From Coriolopsis trogii (Eukaryota > Basidiomycota > Agaricomycetes > Polyporales > Polyporaceae), in NCBI GenBank assembly GCA_020543525.1, contig JAHYIO010000006.1, positions 1,364,001 to 1,428,000 of the forward strand: DNA of 64,000 nucleotides, read 5' to 3'. Shown here piece by piece: positions 21,817 to 34,648 of the stretch. Under the pieces are notes generated by a model that saw only the letters and a program-made list of their open reading frames with translations, did no database searches and was not told where the DNA came from. Each line of letters opens with the position of its first letter. Position 1 is the first letter of the stretch. The position numbers and the translations under genes were made by a program.

Positions 21817-24042
21817 CTACACCGTGCCCATGTCATGCTGACGCTTGAAATCGAACTTCAACTCCGAGTCATCTACTGAGAAGATAGTGTCAAAAGCGTC
21901 TTTGGGAGACAAATCCTGCATATCCAATATCCTTTCCGAATGTGCAGGTGATGTTTGCGCAGACCGAGGCCTGATGTTGCTGCGATGGAACTTCTCCAAC
22001 AGGATACGCAACAGCTCCTCCCGTATATCGGACAAGACTTCGCGTGACAGACCGGGAGGAGGCGCCCAGGGGAATATGGACCCATGTGTTCCGCTCAGAA
22101 CGAATCCGTTCTTGGCTGAGACACCACTCTCGGGATTCAGGACTTTAGCCAGATGATAGCAACAGAAGCAGCATCGTTTGCTGACCCCGACCGGAATGCG
22201 ATCACTTGGCTGAGGTCGGCAATGAGTCTCAACCAAAGGGCTTCACGAACAGAACTACTCACGGCGAGTATGTCAGCCTGCAACGTGTTCTTCCCTCCGG
22301 ATATGTCATGGAGCTTGTACGAACTGCCACCCGAGACAACGCTCATTAGCGCAGCTGCCGCATGAATGCTCGCCTTTGTGGGCTTAGTGACGCTCCTGAA
22401 GGCGTCCAGAGTATGCTCCACGACGTCAGTTTCAAGCCCAGACACCGTCGCGAACTTGCCTTTGAAGCGATCAAAGTACTCTCTGGAGACTGAGACGTCT
22501 GTCTTATCAGGAGTGACGACAACGTGGTAAACCCTGAAGACATTGATCTCCGTCGATCGGTCATTGCATGTACTGAGAATGCTGACAGCGGCTCGGAACG
22601 GGATGACGAGGGCTCTAAGATGACGAATGATATGGTGCTGAGGATTTTCGTTGAGAGCCTGCAAGTCGTCGGCTGAGCCTCGGTATGAGCGGGACTATAC
22701 ACAGGCAGACTTGCGAAACACGGTACCTTCGTATTCAGGGCTGGGATCCATTGGCACATCTTCTGTCATTGTCGTTTCGCTCCGAATGGCCCCTGGATGT
22801 CTTAGTTAGTAATAACATATCTCATGACGTTTGACCACGTACTCGTTATTTGGGAATCAGTTCTGACCTTCATTTTATCCCGGTATTGTTGGTTCAACTG
22901 AGCGACGAGCTCGTCCTGAAGCAGGTGTGCGACGATGCCCGATATCAAGGCATCATCCAATACTGCCAGAGCTTGCCGAAGCAAGGAACGCATCTGTCCG
23001 TTTGGGCGCTGTTCTTTTTCTCCCTTCCCCCCCTCGGAGATTGTCTCCACCATGGTAACGTAGCAGGTATGTAGAAGTCTAGCCCAGGCTGGAGCCGTAG
23101 ACGCAGAGACTGTGTAGCGGAGTTTCCCCGTGGTCGACGCGTTGTCGGGTAAAAGCCCGTGAGAGTCGAGAAGGGGTTTGTATATGGCCTTGGCATGGGC
23201 AAGCGTGACAGAAAGAGGAGTTATCTGGGCTACCTCGGGCGGCGATGATTGTAAAGCCATCGAGAGCAATTTGTGTGAGGGGGTAGGAACAGACTGTTGA
23301 GCAGCGGCGACTGGCGGGGACGACTCTTGAGTCGATGATGATGATTCGTAGTAGTTCCGTAAAACTACAAGAGGATGTTGCTTCCAAAGGAAATGTCCGC
23401 TCTGCAGGCGGGCGAAGAGCTTGCGATAGCACCGCACGACGATAAATGCAAAGAATTTGGCAACGAGCCTCAAACGATCCGAAGTGCTCAGGCGGCGACG
23501 CAAAGGAAGCGCGATGATGGACATGACATTCTTGAGGTGGTCTTCGAAGCTCAATCCGGCGTCACTGAACCATCGCCTCAGCTCGACATTGATAACATAT
23601 TCGATTGTACCCACGACGATTCGTCCAGCCCCTCGAGGAGGTTGAGAGCATCATCTTCATCCAGCAACTTGATCTCGTCAACCTCTACAGGCTCATCGCG
23701 GGCATGGGTACTGTGCATAACAGAGGTGTTCCGGGCGACTGTGGCGGTGACCGAGCTTGGTTCAAGCCGGCCGGTGACCGCGACGACTTTGGAGCCACTC
23801 TTATCCCCATCCGCTCCTGGTGTGAGAATATAGGCGATGTGAGACCATAGCTCCATAGCAGAACCAGCAGCCCGCTTGGCGTCCTGGACCGTCGATTCGC
23901 CGTGGCGTACGCCCTTCAGAAGGGTTGTGAGTAGGACGATATCTCGATGAATGTTTGCGGCCGTTTCAGGAGTCTCCGGGTGTAGCGGGAAGAAGCCAGC
24001 CACGGATGGTGGACTAGGAGTTCTGGATAGATGGTCCGTCAT
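21817..24042 (-). CDS. Unknown protein, intact-looking copy of a duplicated gene
   Basis: Exons 24042-23611, 23581-22843, 22792-22727, 22672-22164 and 22128-21817 join in frame to 685 residues. I recognise no domain. It starts MTDHLSRTPSPPSV, has an acidic stretch near residue 130, a conserved block RRWFSDAGLSFEDHLKNV, a predicted mostly helical middle (SLLRQALAVLDDALISGI, then VAHLLQDELVAQLNQQYRDK) and a C-terminal half with no membrane helix. A broken copy of the 5' half lies at 2000-3064. Two of the four introns would be only 29 and 35 nt (23582-23610 and 22129-22163), below the usual fungal minimum. The other two are ordinary (50 and 54 nt). Either these are ultra-short introns or the gene carries indels and is itself decaying. 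The gene may be the cargo of a mobile element. Confidence 0.5.
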
Positions 24043-27000
24043 CGTGGTTGAGAACAAAGGCACTGCTTGAGGGCGGCTCCCGACTATTCCGGACGGTACG
24101 CGGCATCAAGACTCTCGTCTACATGGAGGGGCTAGCGAATCAAATCTCTGTCCCAATTTGCCGTTTCCGCCCAAGAGATTCTCTGAATGTCGATGAATGA
24201 GTCGCTCGCCAAGATATTTCAGTAGTATGTCTGTTCGTACTTTCCGCCGGCGCTCATGTATGCGATAGCATGGCGTAGCGAAGTTCTCGTGGATTGTCGA
24301 CTAGATGTTATCAATACTGAAACGCCTCATCGTTCTGTTCCACTCCTTTGCATAAGTTACGAGGCGAATTTACGAGGCGAAAACACCATGGCAACTCGTA
24401 GTACAAGATGCTGCAATGCTTCAAAGCCTCATGAAGTGTAGTATTCGACCTGGTCTTCAAAACTCGGGCCTTTCGAGCATATTTGACAGTGGGTAGTGAA
24501 CAAATCTAAGACAAGTACGACCATCCTGCGAAGCTTCAACTTCGATTGAAGTTGAAGCTACCGGGGGGGGTGTTAATGCACGTGACACGGTTTGTCAGTG
24601 CCTGCTGAGCGCTCAGCACATTCACTGTCAGTCTATGGCCATGCCCCTTGGCCTCAACGGCCTCAACGGTCGTCTGGGTTCGCCCACGCTATCTCGACCA
24701 GAAAACGAGACGTCTCCATCTCGGCTACAACGAACTCTGCTGCGAAAAGATTTTCGCACTCGGAGAGCCCCGTCAGCACTCTCGAATTTGTCCCTCAATG
24801 CGCTTGCGCCGGCACATGCGCCGCCGGCTCCGATCCGCACAACGCAACAGAGGATCGGAAAACATGGCGAGCCACGTAGTGTTGTCGTCGGAATGGAGCA
24901 GTACGGAACAATGGCGGTATGCAGAGTGTGAGTCAGTCAAGCACGCTACTTCCCGCGAAACAACGCCATGCCCACGAGGACATGTCCTGCTACCCACGCT
25001 GAACTTGAGCTGTGCCTCGATCGCCGCTTCTTCAAACTTCAGGTTATCGTAATAGGCAGGTGTTGTGTTCACAACATCAGCTTTGAACAAGTCGGTAGTA
25101 CTCAGATTTCATGAGTTCGTGGCATTTTGCAGGACGCTCACCTGGAGATATCCACGGTCCGTAGCAGGTTCTCAGCTGGTAGCAATCCGTCCGGAACTTG
25201 GTGAAGGCTGACGGCAGCCCCAAAGCGCAATCATGATATCCGGTAGACGCGGTACGCATCCTCCTAGTGTGGACAGTCCGGAATGAATGGAAGTAGGCGT
25301 CCTATCGGCGGTGCATTCCTTGCGGCCATGCAACTCAACATACCACGCCAAATGGCGAGGGGGTACGGGGCCATCCATTCGTTCGAAATTCCGGATGGTA
25401 CGGGTGCTGTCCTCGTTCTCTACCGCAGAACGTCAGCCAATTTCTGGCTACCCACACGCAGCGGAGAGCCTTCGTACGCCATGACGCACTTCCCATTACC
25501 GTGTGAGCATGCTCAGTTCTATGCCTGCACGTTCACTGATACACAGGCACTTGTTGAGTTATCGTGTACCCGATTGTTTGACCATGCTTCCTCGGAGTTT
25601 CGAAACTCAACTGCTGTGTCGCCTCGTGACCATACGGTACGAAAACGTCCGTCATTCCAATGACCGCAATGATTGATATGGCGTTATCTCGGCAGGTGTC
25701 TCTACATGGGCGACCTGAAATTTTTCGCGCGGCAACATAGCCTGTGGACACCGCGCAGCCGTGCGGCACTCAGTAGTGCTGCTTCTGGCCTTCACAATCA
25801 TGTGTAGTTGATTCATCGGTGCGAGGTTCCTGGGACGTGGCCCCGTTCAATCTGCAGATCTCGCATCTCGGAGGCTGAGCAAATGCAATCGATTTCGACC
25901 CAAATGCCTAGCAGCATGAATCGGCACAGGTATAGGTTCGTATCCTGTCTCCCTAGCCGAAGCCGGCCCGATCTACCTGAGACCAGCTGCCTGACTTGGA
26001 CTCCCTCGACAGAATCACCATCTTCACGAACAGACTGGGTGCCTCCTGGTGCCTCTGGGTCATCTTGAAATCTCGGAAACGTAACGTCCGCCGCATCATT
26101 GGCGCTATAAACGGTGTGGGCTGTCTGCGTGACCATGCACGTCAGGTTCTTGGCCCTAACGGCCCGACGAGCGGCGCAAAAGTTCGTAGTATAGCGACCA
26201 TTCCCTCCGCCTCAGCGCCTTTGCGCCGGCACTCACGAGTTACGACAGGCTACCTCTGCGCTGATAGCCCGATGCAATCGTGGAGGGGATATGTCGCAAG
26301 CTACTTTCTGCGTTAGATCTCGGTACGTGTGGTCGGGAATTGTGGCTAGCGTCAAGCCACGACGAATGCGTACCTCTGCGGATCGCAAGCGTTGATGCCG
26401 AGGCTTCTGTGGCCGCTTCGCAATGCCCCTGTGGGCCAAGCTTCAAGCTCTCAACGGGGGATGTGGTTCAAGGTCAGCGAATCCTTTCGCTGCATACATC
26501 ACCCTACACTCTCATGAACCACGGTTAACTTGTAGGGCCTGTTTGCAACGCGCTCCGTCTCGTCGGCGGAACGCACCAGTGTGTCCTCGATGTCTCGCCT
26601 GGATGACGCTTTCGGTTGAGCTTAAATCCCCACCCGCGGAACCAGGATTGAGAGGAAGGCGCGTTCGCACGACGTTGTCATCGATTGGTTCGGCCCGGTG
26701 TCATATTCGCGATGACATCTTCTCCCAGGCCGCAAATTTTGTCGACCACTCTGGCGTTTCACTGCCCAGGCTGTGTCGAGGAACGTCGCGAACGTGGCGC
26801 GCCCCAAGACGCGAACCTGGTGTGGAGCATGATCCTTCACCCCCAGACCACTCGTACGTGTTTCGACTGCGCAAGGTCCGATGTTGCGCTCCCAAGAAGG
26901 CCTTCGATGGCACAAAGCACGGGCAGTCTGATGACCCTAGTATGGAGAAAGCCAGGGTCCCGTGCGTGTCGCGCAGATGTCTATCGCTCGGCCGGACGTC

Positions 27001-30000
27001 GCGTTACGTCAACTGGCAGCAGAAGGCTGAAGCAGGCAGGCAGTGCGAATGAATGGCGATAGCTCACATGTATGCGTGCATCTGCTACAGTTTCTGTAGT
27101 CATCGCGCGAGCGTGGTTTCGACACTTCACGCATTCCCGCGGTCGTCTCCTGTTCGGCGGGCTCTGGTAGCCATGATGACCTATACTTGCGCCTCTGGGT
27201 ATTGAAAGTCGGACCAGCGCGTCCGCACCCCGTTCTGTGGCGGTCAAGGTTGGTACGCCGCCTGCTCATTGCGTCTGCGGTATATCTGGCTTCCAGATTC
27301 CACGGTCATTTGCCTTCGCTGTCGCTTCTCCCTATCGCTGGGCGCCGGTGACTTTGCACAGTTAGCTTGAGCCACAGAGTCACCCCACTCGCGCGGTCTG
27401 CTTCATCGCGTTGTGTGGGGGACATTGCAGTTGAGGAGCTACAGCGGAGAGCTCATGTATCTGAGCTAGTTCAGAGCCGTTTTCGGTTGAACTATCTGTT
27501 TGGTAGTGTTATCCTGAGTTCTGCCACAGCGTTCCATTCTGACCGTGCTCTCAATCACCCGTAGCGACCCGAGGAGTTCGGCTTGGGCCTTCCTTACCTC
27601 TCCGCGTGTACGTACGGTACGCGCGAGAGCGTCCCATGGCTCCGACGAGCGCGCACCGATGGCCTCGTTGACGTGCAACGTGTTCTCTCGAAACGCATCT
27701 CTGGCTCGCTATGTCCGTGTTCTGCCCATCCCAGCGCGAAGGCATCATGAACGCTTCTTGCTTCGTGCGGCTCCACTCGTAACTCCTGTCCCACCTTTCG
27801 TACCTTTACTGCTTCGCCGGCATTTGCTAGGTTATCAGCGGCAGACGTCTTCGCGTCCTCCCTATGTCGGCACTCTCCTCACCATGGAGGGTGCTTGTGA
27901 TGGAGAACAACTGATGGCTGGGCGTCGGGTCTGCGTGTTGTTGTGTATACGGCGTATATCGCTGCACTGCAAGCCGCAGTGACACAGTGCACTTGAAGAA
28001 CATGCGCAGGATGTCTTGCGTTGTCCGATTGCTGGACTTTCTGGCACATGACATGTTTTCTGGCAGGCTAACAACGCATCTGGGAACACCAGCTGTTCTT
28101 AGCTCAGAACGTCGGCTAAACAGTTCTCACCATGGGTTCTTGTTCCCACTGGCAAGAACGCCAACGAGTCAAACCCCGCATTGTGCTCCCTAGACTACGA
28201 ACATCGAAGGGTGGTGTGACCGGACGCGTCCTGGAATCGTCAAAATTTACGGGGTGATCCAAGCTGTGAACCCGGGTGCTTTCCGTGGTGGCTCGGCTAG
28301 CAACACCACTGGTACGATCCGTATTTCTTCTGCTGGAGTGAGCTGATGAACGGACTGAAATCAGGATGTTCGGGACGGTAAGATGCCGTCGAGGACGCAG
28401 ATCTAGGACGAGATTGCACCGGGCCGGAAAGCGCCGATATCTCTTCGCTGTGGCCGCGCGGGTACCTCGTCCAGCCTGTTTTCGGTCGTCGGGGCCACAT
28501 CTGACTCTCGTTCGGGTCTGATGGAACGGGATGGGCTGGCATGGGCCTCATTGCATCGCCGCGGCTCGGGAGTCGGGAGAGGCTCACGAGGACTTAGGCG
28601 CACCATGAGAATCGGAGCAGAAGTCGGAACTGAGTACCGCGCAAGTCTATCGCGATCCGTGGGGCGACGTCAGCCTCAGCGACAGTAAGGAACTATGGAT
28701 GGGTGGATGAGAGGTTGTTGCTGTGAAGCTCTACCGAGGTTTGATAGGGGAGCGCTCTCCTTCAGCTTCTGATTTCAGCAAACTCCGAAGTCGCGAGTTG
28801 CGCATGTTCACAAGGTTGTAGTTCATTGAGTCGCTTGTGTTACCCGCGGTGCGTACTTACTCGGTCAGTTCTCCGAATACAGACTCTCGGGCTCGTGCCG
28901 TTCCCCTATCGTCATAGCGCGCTCTGGACGGAATACCAGTGCTGAGTTGGGTGCATTTTGCAGATACGCCGCCTGCGCTTTGCACGCACCTTTGGGTGGG
29001 TGGGGCAATATGAAGAATAGGGATGACGAAGTCCTCGCGCGTTCTCACCAACAGAGTCCGAGTGTGCCAACTACGTAGGTGGCATGCACTACTGTCGTGT
29101 AGAGAGGACCGCATTGCGTATGGTGGACTGGAGACGAGTGGCGAGCTGGGCGTCAACGGCGCATAATTGCGTCGACGATTCAACACTCCGGTACGAAGTC
29201 CCTTCAGTACGTGTCTTCGCGAGATCTCACTGGTGGCACGAAGCAGCATCGAATTGTACATGTTGTAGCGCGCGAAGATACGACACACACCTCTCGCACG
29301 CTCACTTGTCGGAGTTCGGGACAATGGCATCCCTCTTGCATATCACCTCGGAAACAGCAGGCGCAGGCGATGGAAGGTGGGCGGGACGCTCGCTCCTGAG
29401 TCTCTCGAAATGACTTCCTTCTCACATATCATCATCAGCGCGCATCGAACGACACACTATCTCGCAAGCCGGGCCTCGAGGAGAACGAACGTACGTCAAG
29501 CAGCCCGCGGAGGGCTCTTATCCGCTGCACCCGTTCCGGAAAGGAAACGCATAGGACTTTGTGAGGCACCAGCGGAGGACGAGAAGCCGGAGGCCCCTCT
29601 AATGTCGCGTGGTTCGCAAGCCTCGCGGTGCTTCCCTCTCTACCACAATGCGGTTCAAGTCCCGACATGCGCCGAACGTGTTCGACACTCTTTCCTCCCA
29701 GCGCACACGCGAGCGGCCGCGGTGTCACTGAGACTGCACACTCTGTCGGTTCCGCGAACCGTGTCCTGCTGCCGGAGATCCGGCACGGCGACGGTGTTCG
29801 CATTCCATCGTGCGCGTGTCCCATCCCACCTTGGGTCCTTCGAACTCGGGGGGCGCGCGCCCGACTGCCGAGCTCGAGGGTGGGGAGGGGGAGGGACGTG
29901 GGAGGGGAGCGTCGGCGCGGCTCTGCCGCTCGGCGACCCTGGCTGCTGCACTCTATCACTCTCTATTGCGTTTGGGATTAGGGGCGAGCTGCGACGGGCT

Positions 30001-32696
30001 TCGAACGCGGCGGAGTTCAGAGCACGATGCGCGCGCGCGGGATTCTTCGAGTTCGAGAGACGAGCGAGGGTGGGCGACTGCCGTGTGTGGACGGATTTGC
30101 CTCGTTCCGGCGCGGCGGGGCCGTTCGCGCGGGAACGCTTGGCCCAAGAATAATTGCAGGAGCGGGAGGACAGCAGGACCAGCTGCTGCTGCTGCTATAG
30201 GCCGCGCGGTCCCTTGACGGAAGTGCCTGCGCGAACGCGAGCTTCAGGACGTCCGTGCGGGGTGTGCGTCAGGGGCCCGTCACAGCTCAGGAGTTCGGGA
30301 GTTCGGGAAGGCTTGGGACTCTGAGCTCCTCGAAGGTCGGGCGACGGGACGCGTCTGTTTGTCTATCGCAGGCTGCAGGCGTGCGAGCCCGGGGCGCGAA
30401 CACGAGTTAGACAGCATCGCTGGGAACGCGCATCCTGGTCCTGGTCCTGGCAACAGGCACCGGCGGGCGGGCCATCGTCCAGTCGAAGAGGGCCGTTTAG
30501 CGATGGATGGTCCGCACGCCTCGAGGCTCGCGAACGTGCGCGCGCGTGCAGTCGCGCATGGCTTGGCTGGCCTCGATCCGCCAACGCGTTGACTTCACCG
30601 GTGTAAAGTGGTCATGATAGTCAGTTGACGTTTGCGCGTAAGCTGCTTCTGTTTTTGCGACGGTGCTTGATCCTTGACAAAACATGAGTGAGCAGGTCAC
30701 CCGCGCTTGTTTCAAGCGTGCCGTAAAGACCCAGAAGCGCTCTCCAGACTCCAGTACGTACTCGCACCTTACCCTCGAGCTTCCGACCAGGGCGCACGCA
30801 TGCGTACGTGCGGGCGGATGACGCGTCCATGCACCCTCGAAGACGGAGAGGACGGGAATCATGACGCGCATGGGCTTCGGACGCTGCGCGCACCCATACG
30901 CGACGCGTCAGTTTGCAAAAAGGGGGGCGATTTGTACTTGAGCAAAGCAAGTGAGTATGTGTTCACGCGTTCCCCACTTCGAACAATGGTCGGAGCAAGC
31001 CAGAGCCGGTCACTGTCGTCGGCCGTGCTGGCAGCCTGTCCCACTGCGGTAACTTCCAACGGCTTGCTCGATTGAACGTATCGCGTTGGCTGGCCTCACC
31101 TGCTGACTGACGGAAGTCGTTTGCGCCGTGGACGGTGGAACATGTGCGAGGGCAAGGTACCCAAGCTCTTGCTAGTACTACGCGCGTGCCTATTACGGAA
31201 GCGCCTGCATATGATGAAGTTCAGTATAGCGCTCGTACGTACCGGAGCGCTAGCAGCTCGGTACGAAGGATCAGGTATAAGGAGAACGTACGTACGTGTC
31301 TCTGCCAGTGGGCGGGATTGAACTTTGGAGGGATTGCAAGTCAGAGCAGGAAATGTGGCCCACCTCAGTACGAGTTTTGCCCAGGCTGCCGCGGTGCTCC
31401 CTAAAGCCTAACGTCAGAAACTTGTCTCCTACTGGCAGTGCGCATTCTCGCGACTCCAGACATGACACGATTACTACATATGAGCACTAAGGCATGGGTC
31501 TGGACCGTACGCTTAAGGACTTGCCCGCGGCGCGTGGATCAGAAGAAAGCAAGAGGCCAGCGACTCGGGAAACGGGGACAGCGGACAATGCGAGCACTCG
31601 AGCCGTCCACATCGATCGCGATTCGTCGACGTCGAGTCAGGTGTCCAGGACAGCTGCAGGTGACCCCCTTAGAAACATGGTCTGCCTATCCTCCCCGCAC
31701 TTTGAGATTCGGTGGTTCTGTACTCTGAGTCTATGGGCGAGGGTGCAGACGCTTCACACTGGCTCTGACGCATAGTAAGAGGGACCGTATCCCGTACACA
31801 CGCACGTACATGACGGTGAGGGTTGCCCTCGGTCGAGACGAGAAGACAGGAGGAAGGCTTCGTTGGTAGCTCGATGACCTCACATGCCATGGCCACTCAC
31901 CGCTCAGCTCGCACACTGGCACATCTCACACAAGGAGTAGACGGGTTTCACAGGCAGCTGGAGATGCAGCGGTATATTGGGCATTGACGACGCGGTATGA
32001 AGTGTAGCGCAAGGGAATAGGCGGATAGATAGGGTGTAAAAAACACGGGGAAGAGAAGCGCAGCGATGCGGATGCGGGAGATTCGAGTCAGAGGTATCCT
32101 ACGCACGTCACAGAGGAAGCTAGGAAGCATCAGACTTCAACACATACATCGAACGGGTGACCGACCGACGGCCGACGCGCCGGATCGCACTATTGCACTA
32201 ATGCACTGGGGGCAGACGGTAAGGGTAAAAGTAGATGTGAGAGAAGATCGTGAGCAGAGGAAAAATGCGGAGGCCGTAAGGTAGAGATACATGGGAGAGC
32301 GGGCACTGATTAGTATACACGATGGATCGGAGCAAGGGCATGCATGCGTGGGGAAAGCGGGCTCTGGGACGCGGATAACACTCGGGACATGGGACGAGGG
32401 AGGAGGGGAGCGCGAGAGGAGCGGGGAGGCGGCGCGTCGCACCGCGCGCGCGGGCTGAGAGTACTTTTCGAGACCGTCGAGTCGACGTGTTCCCATAGCC
32501 CGAACCCACCAGAGGGGGTAGTAAGATGAGAGGCCGCGCGCGCGCGGCGGACGCGTCACTCGTTGCCTGACGAGTGATCAGACCGGAGAGGAGAGACATC
32601 GTCAGAATGGGAGGAGGTGGGCGACATGCGGGGGACGGGCGATCAGGGAATTCGGTCTATGGTGCATAGGATGTGTACGGAAGGGAAAGGAACCGA
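24043..32696. other. Gene-poor 8.6-kb stretch
   Basis: No open stretch here shows a known domain, a paralogue in the window or a consistent chain of exons. A perfect hairpin lies at 24532-24559. From about 29500 to 30600 the sequence is very GC-rich and yields long open frames on several strands at once, a sign of composition rather than coding. A short CTG run occurs near 30183. I found no reverse transcriptase, transposase or terminal repeat. Old transposon remnants, a lineage-specific multi-exon gene or non-coding RNA cannot be excluded. Confidence 0.5.
24532..24559. repeat. Perfect 12-bp inverted repeat with 4-nt loop
   Basis: The arms AGCTTCAACTTC and GAAGTTGAAGCT are exact reverse complements around the loop GATT. 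The hairpin sits directly beside a G run (24563-24570) and about 490 bases upstream of the unknown minus-strand gene's start. Confidence 0.9.
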
Positions 32697-33999
32697 TCAT
32701 TGCGAGCCGACCATGACCTTGAGGACCATGTTGCCGTCGTCGTCGCGTCCTCGGGCGAGGAGCTCGAAGGCGCGGGCGGTGTCCTCAAGCGAGAAGCGGT
32801 GCGTGATGATCTTCTCGATGCCCGGGAGCTTGCCCGAGGCGAGGAGGGAGAGCGCATCCGGGTATGTGTGTGCATACCGGAAGGACCCGTGGATGTCGAC
32901 CTCGCGCGTCTGGGCAGCGGAGATGGGGAGGACGACGTTGCGGGAGCCCATGCCGATGAGCATGACCTTGCCGCCGGTGATGGCAGCATGTATCGACATC
33001 TGGATGCACGGCTCGGCGCCGGTGCACTCGAAGACGATGTCGAAGCCGTCGGGCATGTTGAACTCGGCGAGGGCGGCAGAGATGTTCTCCTTTGATCGCC
33101 GGAGCTGCTCGTCAGTCGTCTTGGCCTTGTCTTGCATAGGGAGGCAGTAGACCTGCTCGGCAAAGCCGTTCTCGAGAGCAAAGTCCAATCGTGTGGGGTT
33201 GATGTCGATGGCGACGACGCGTGTTGCACCATAGGACTTTGCGAGTGCGCAGGCGAGGAGACCGATGGCACCGACACCGAAGACGAGGACGGTTGACCGG
33301 GACGCGGGGGTGAGCTCTGCACGGCGAGCTGCGTGGAGGAGGACGGAGAGGGGTTCTGCGAGGGCAGCTTGCTCAAAGGAGCAGCTGTCGGGTAATCTAC
33401 GCGAAGACGCCGGGTAAGCAAAGATTGTTGAACACGTGTCCGGATCGGGGGAAGGCAATATGGGGGCGAGCAGGAAGGGGAGTTGCGATAAGGGAGAAGT
33501 ACTTACGGGTGGAGGACGTGTGCTGGGTGGTTCATGCGCTCCTGGAGAGTGCCGTCGGAATGGGGGAAGGTCTTTGCTGAGCTGCAGAAGCGCATGTTCT
33601 TGCAGAGGTTGTAACGGCCCTTGGCACAGTAGGAGCAGTTGTTGCACATGATGCCAGCCTCGATTGCGACGCGTTGACCGGGGACGAGGTTCTTGACACC
33701 GGGGCCCACTGCGGTGACGATGCCAGCTGCTTCATGGCCGAGGACGAGGGGAGCTTGGACGACGAAGTCGCCGTTGCGTCCGTGTGCGTAGTAGTGGACT
33801 GGAAGAGAGTGTGTTGGGAAAGAAGTAGCGGATGAAGATGGACGAGAAACTCACGATCGCTGCCGCAGAGGCCGGTGGCCATTACGGCAACCTGAGCCTG
33901 ACCCTGGTGTGGGGGCCAGAGGGTGCGCTCCTCGAAGCGGAGGTCCTTTGCGCCATGGAGGACGGCTGCGTGCTGTGTCGGGAGAGCGATGGGAGACAT
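32697..33999 (-). CDS. Zinc-dependent polyol dehydrogenase (sorbitol/xylitol dehydrogenase-like)
   Basis: Exons 33999-33855, 33798-33507 and 33396-32697 give 378 residues, a standard medium-chain dehydrogenase length. The catalytic zinc ligands are Cys45 (GLCGSD), His70-Glu71 (LGHEAAG) and Glu160 (ALAEPL). The structural zinc set Cys100, Cys103, Cys106 and Cys114 is complete (CNNCSYCAKGRYNLC). The NAD fold motif GVGAIG lies at 186-191. The motif HYYAHGR after CGSD is typical of the sorbitol, xylitol and L-arabinitol dehydrogenase group, which oxidises polyols to ketoses with NAD. The exact substrate is unknown. The gene is divergent from the SDR at 34649. A TATA-like box lies about 70 nt upstream of the start. 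Confidence 0.92.
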
Positions 34000-34648
34000 T
34001 GTGAGCGGAGGGGAGGATGGGCTGAGCGGCGGGTGGCTTACGGAAAACTTGGACGGAAACGCGAGGGGACTTTATAGCAGAGGATGGAGTCGCGTGAGGA
34101 GCGCGTCCTGAACTGGACCGTGGCAGGTCCCGCCCCGCCTGCTTGAGATGGCCCCGGTCCGACTCTCCGGCGGAGTCCTCTGTGCGTGATCGCCTGCTGC
34201 TTAGTCAGCACTGGGACCCTGAGCACGGCTTCTCCCTCAGTCCCAATCCGGACGCGGCTCGCCTTCCCTTCTCGCAAGCTCTCTCCGCCCCTCTCTCTCC
34301 TCGCCCTCGCCCTCCCTCGCCCTCGCCCCTCCGCTCGCCCTTATCGCCCGCCCTGCTTTTTCCTTTCGCCCGGTCCTCTCCTCCTCCCCCAAATCCGGAA
34401 ATGCAATTTACGCCCTCGCACCGTGCCCGGCCCCTCGCACCGCGCATCCGATCCGGGGAAATAGCCGGTCTGGGGTACCCCGTCCGCCCCCCTTGCCTCT
34501 TTCGGTCTCCTCCTCCTCCCGCCAGCTGCAGAGGCCAGCCTTTATAGCCGCATACACCCAGCCATGTTCGCCGTTCCTCCTCTGCCTCCAGCGTCGTTGG
34601 ACTATCCGTGCTCGCCGTCGCCGTCGCTCCACGTAGCATACACAAAGC
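34000..34648. promoter_or_regulatory. Divergent promoter of the dehydrogenase/SDR pair
   Basis: About 650 nt separate the two start codons. A TATAAA box for the minus-strand gene is at 34071-34076. A TATA-like word near 34541 may serve the plus-strand gene. The centre (34220-34530) is strongly C/T-rich on the plus strand. A perfect palindrome GGGGTACCCC at 34472-34481 overlaps a CTGGGG core that fits the CreA/Mig1 consensus SYGGRG (weak inference). Confidence 0.55.

Noticed and set aside
24635..24931. Open frame starting MAMPLGLNGLNG
   Set aside because: All three plus-strand frames are open here and none shows a family signal or good splice partners.
25931..25968. T-arm-like GGTTCGTATCC suggesting a tRNA
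   Set aside because: No matching acceptor, D or anticodon stems could be folded around it.
25813..26136. Minus-strand frame with protein-like composition
   Set aside because: No neighbouring exon joins it and no motif is recognisable; one isolated frame is not enough.
26423..27062. Paired C-x2-C spacing that could be zinc-finger-like
   Set aside because: The cysteine pairs lie in different frames and do not form a continuous domain.
28297..28587. Pro/Ser-rich minus-strand frame resembling a membrane-protein tail
   Set aside because: No membrane helix or upstream exon found.
29377..30217. Long GC-rich open frames on both strands
   Set aside because: Simultaneous openness in many frames reflects base composition; no motif in any.
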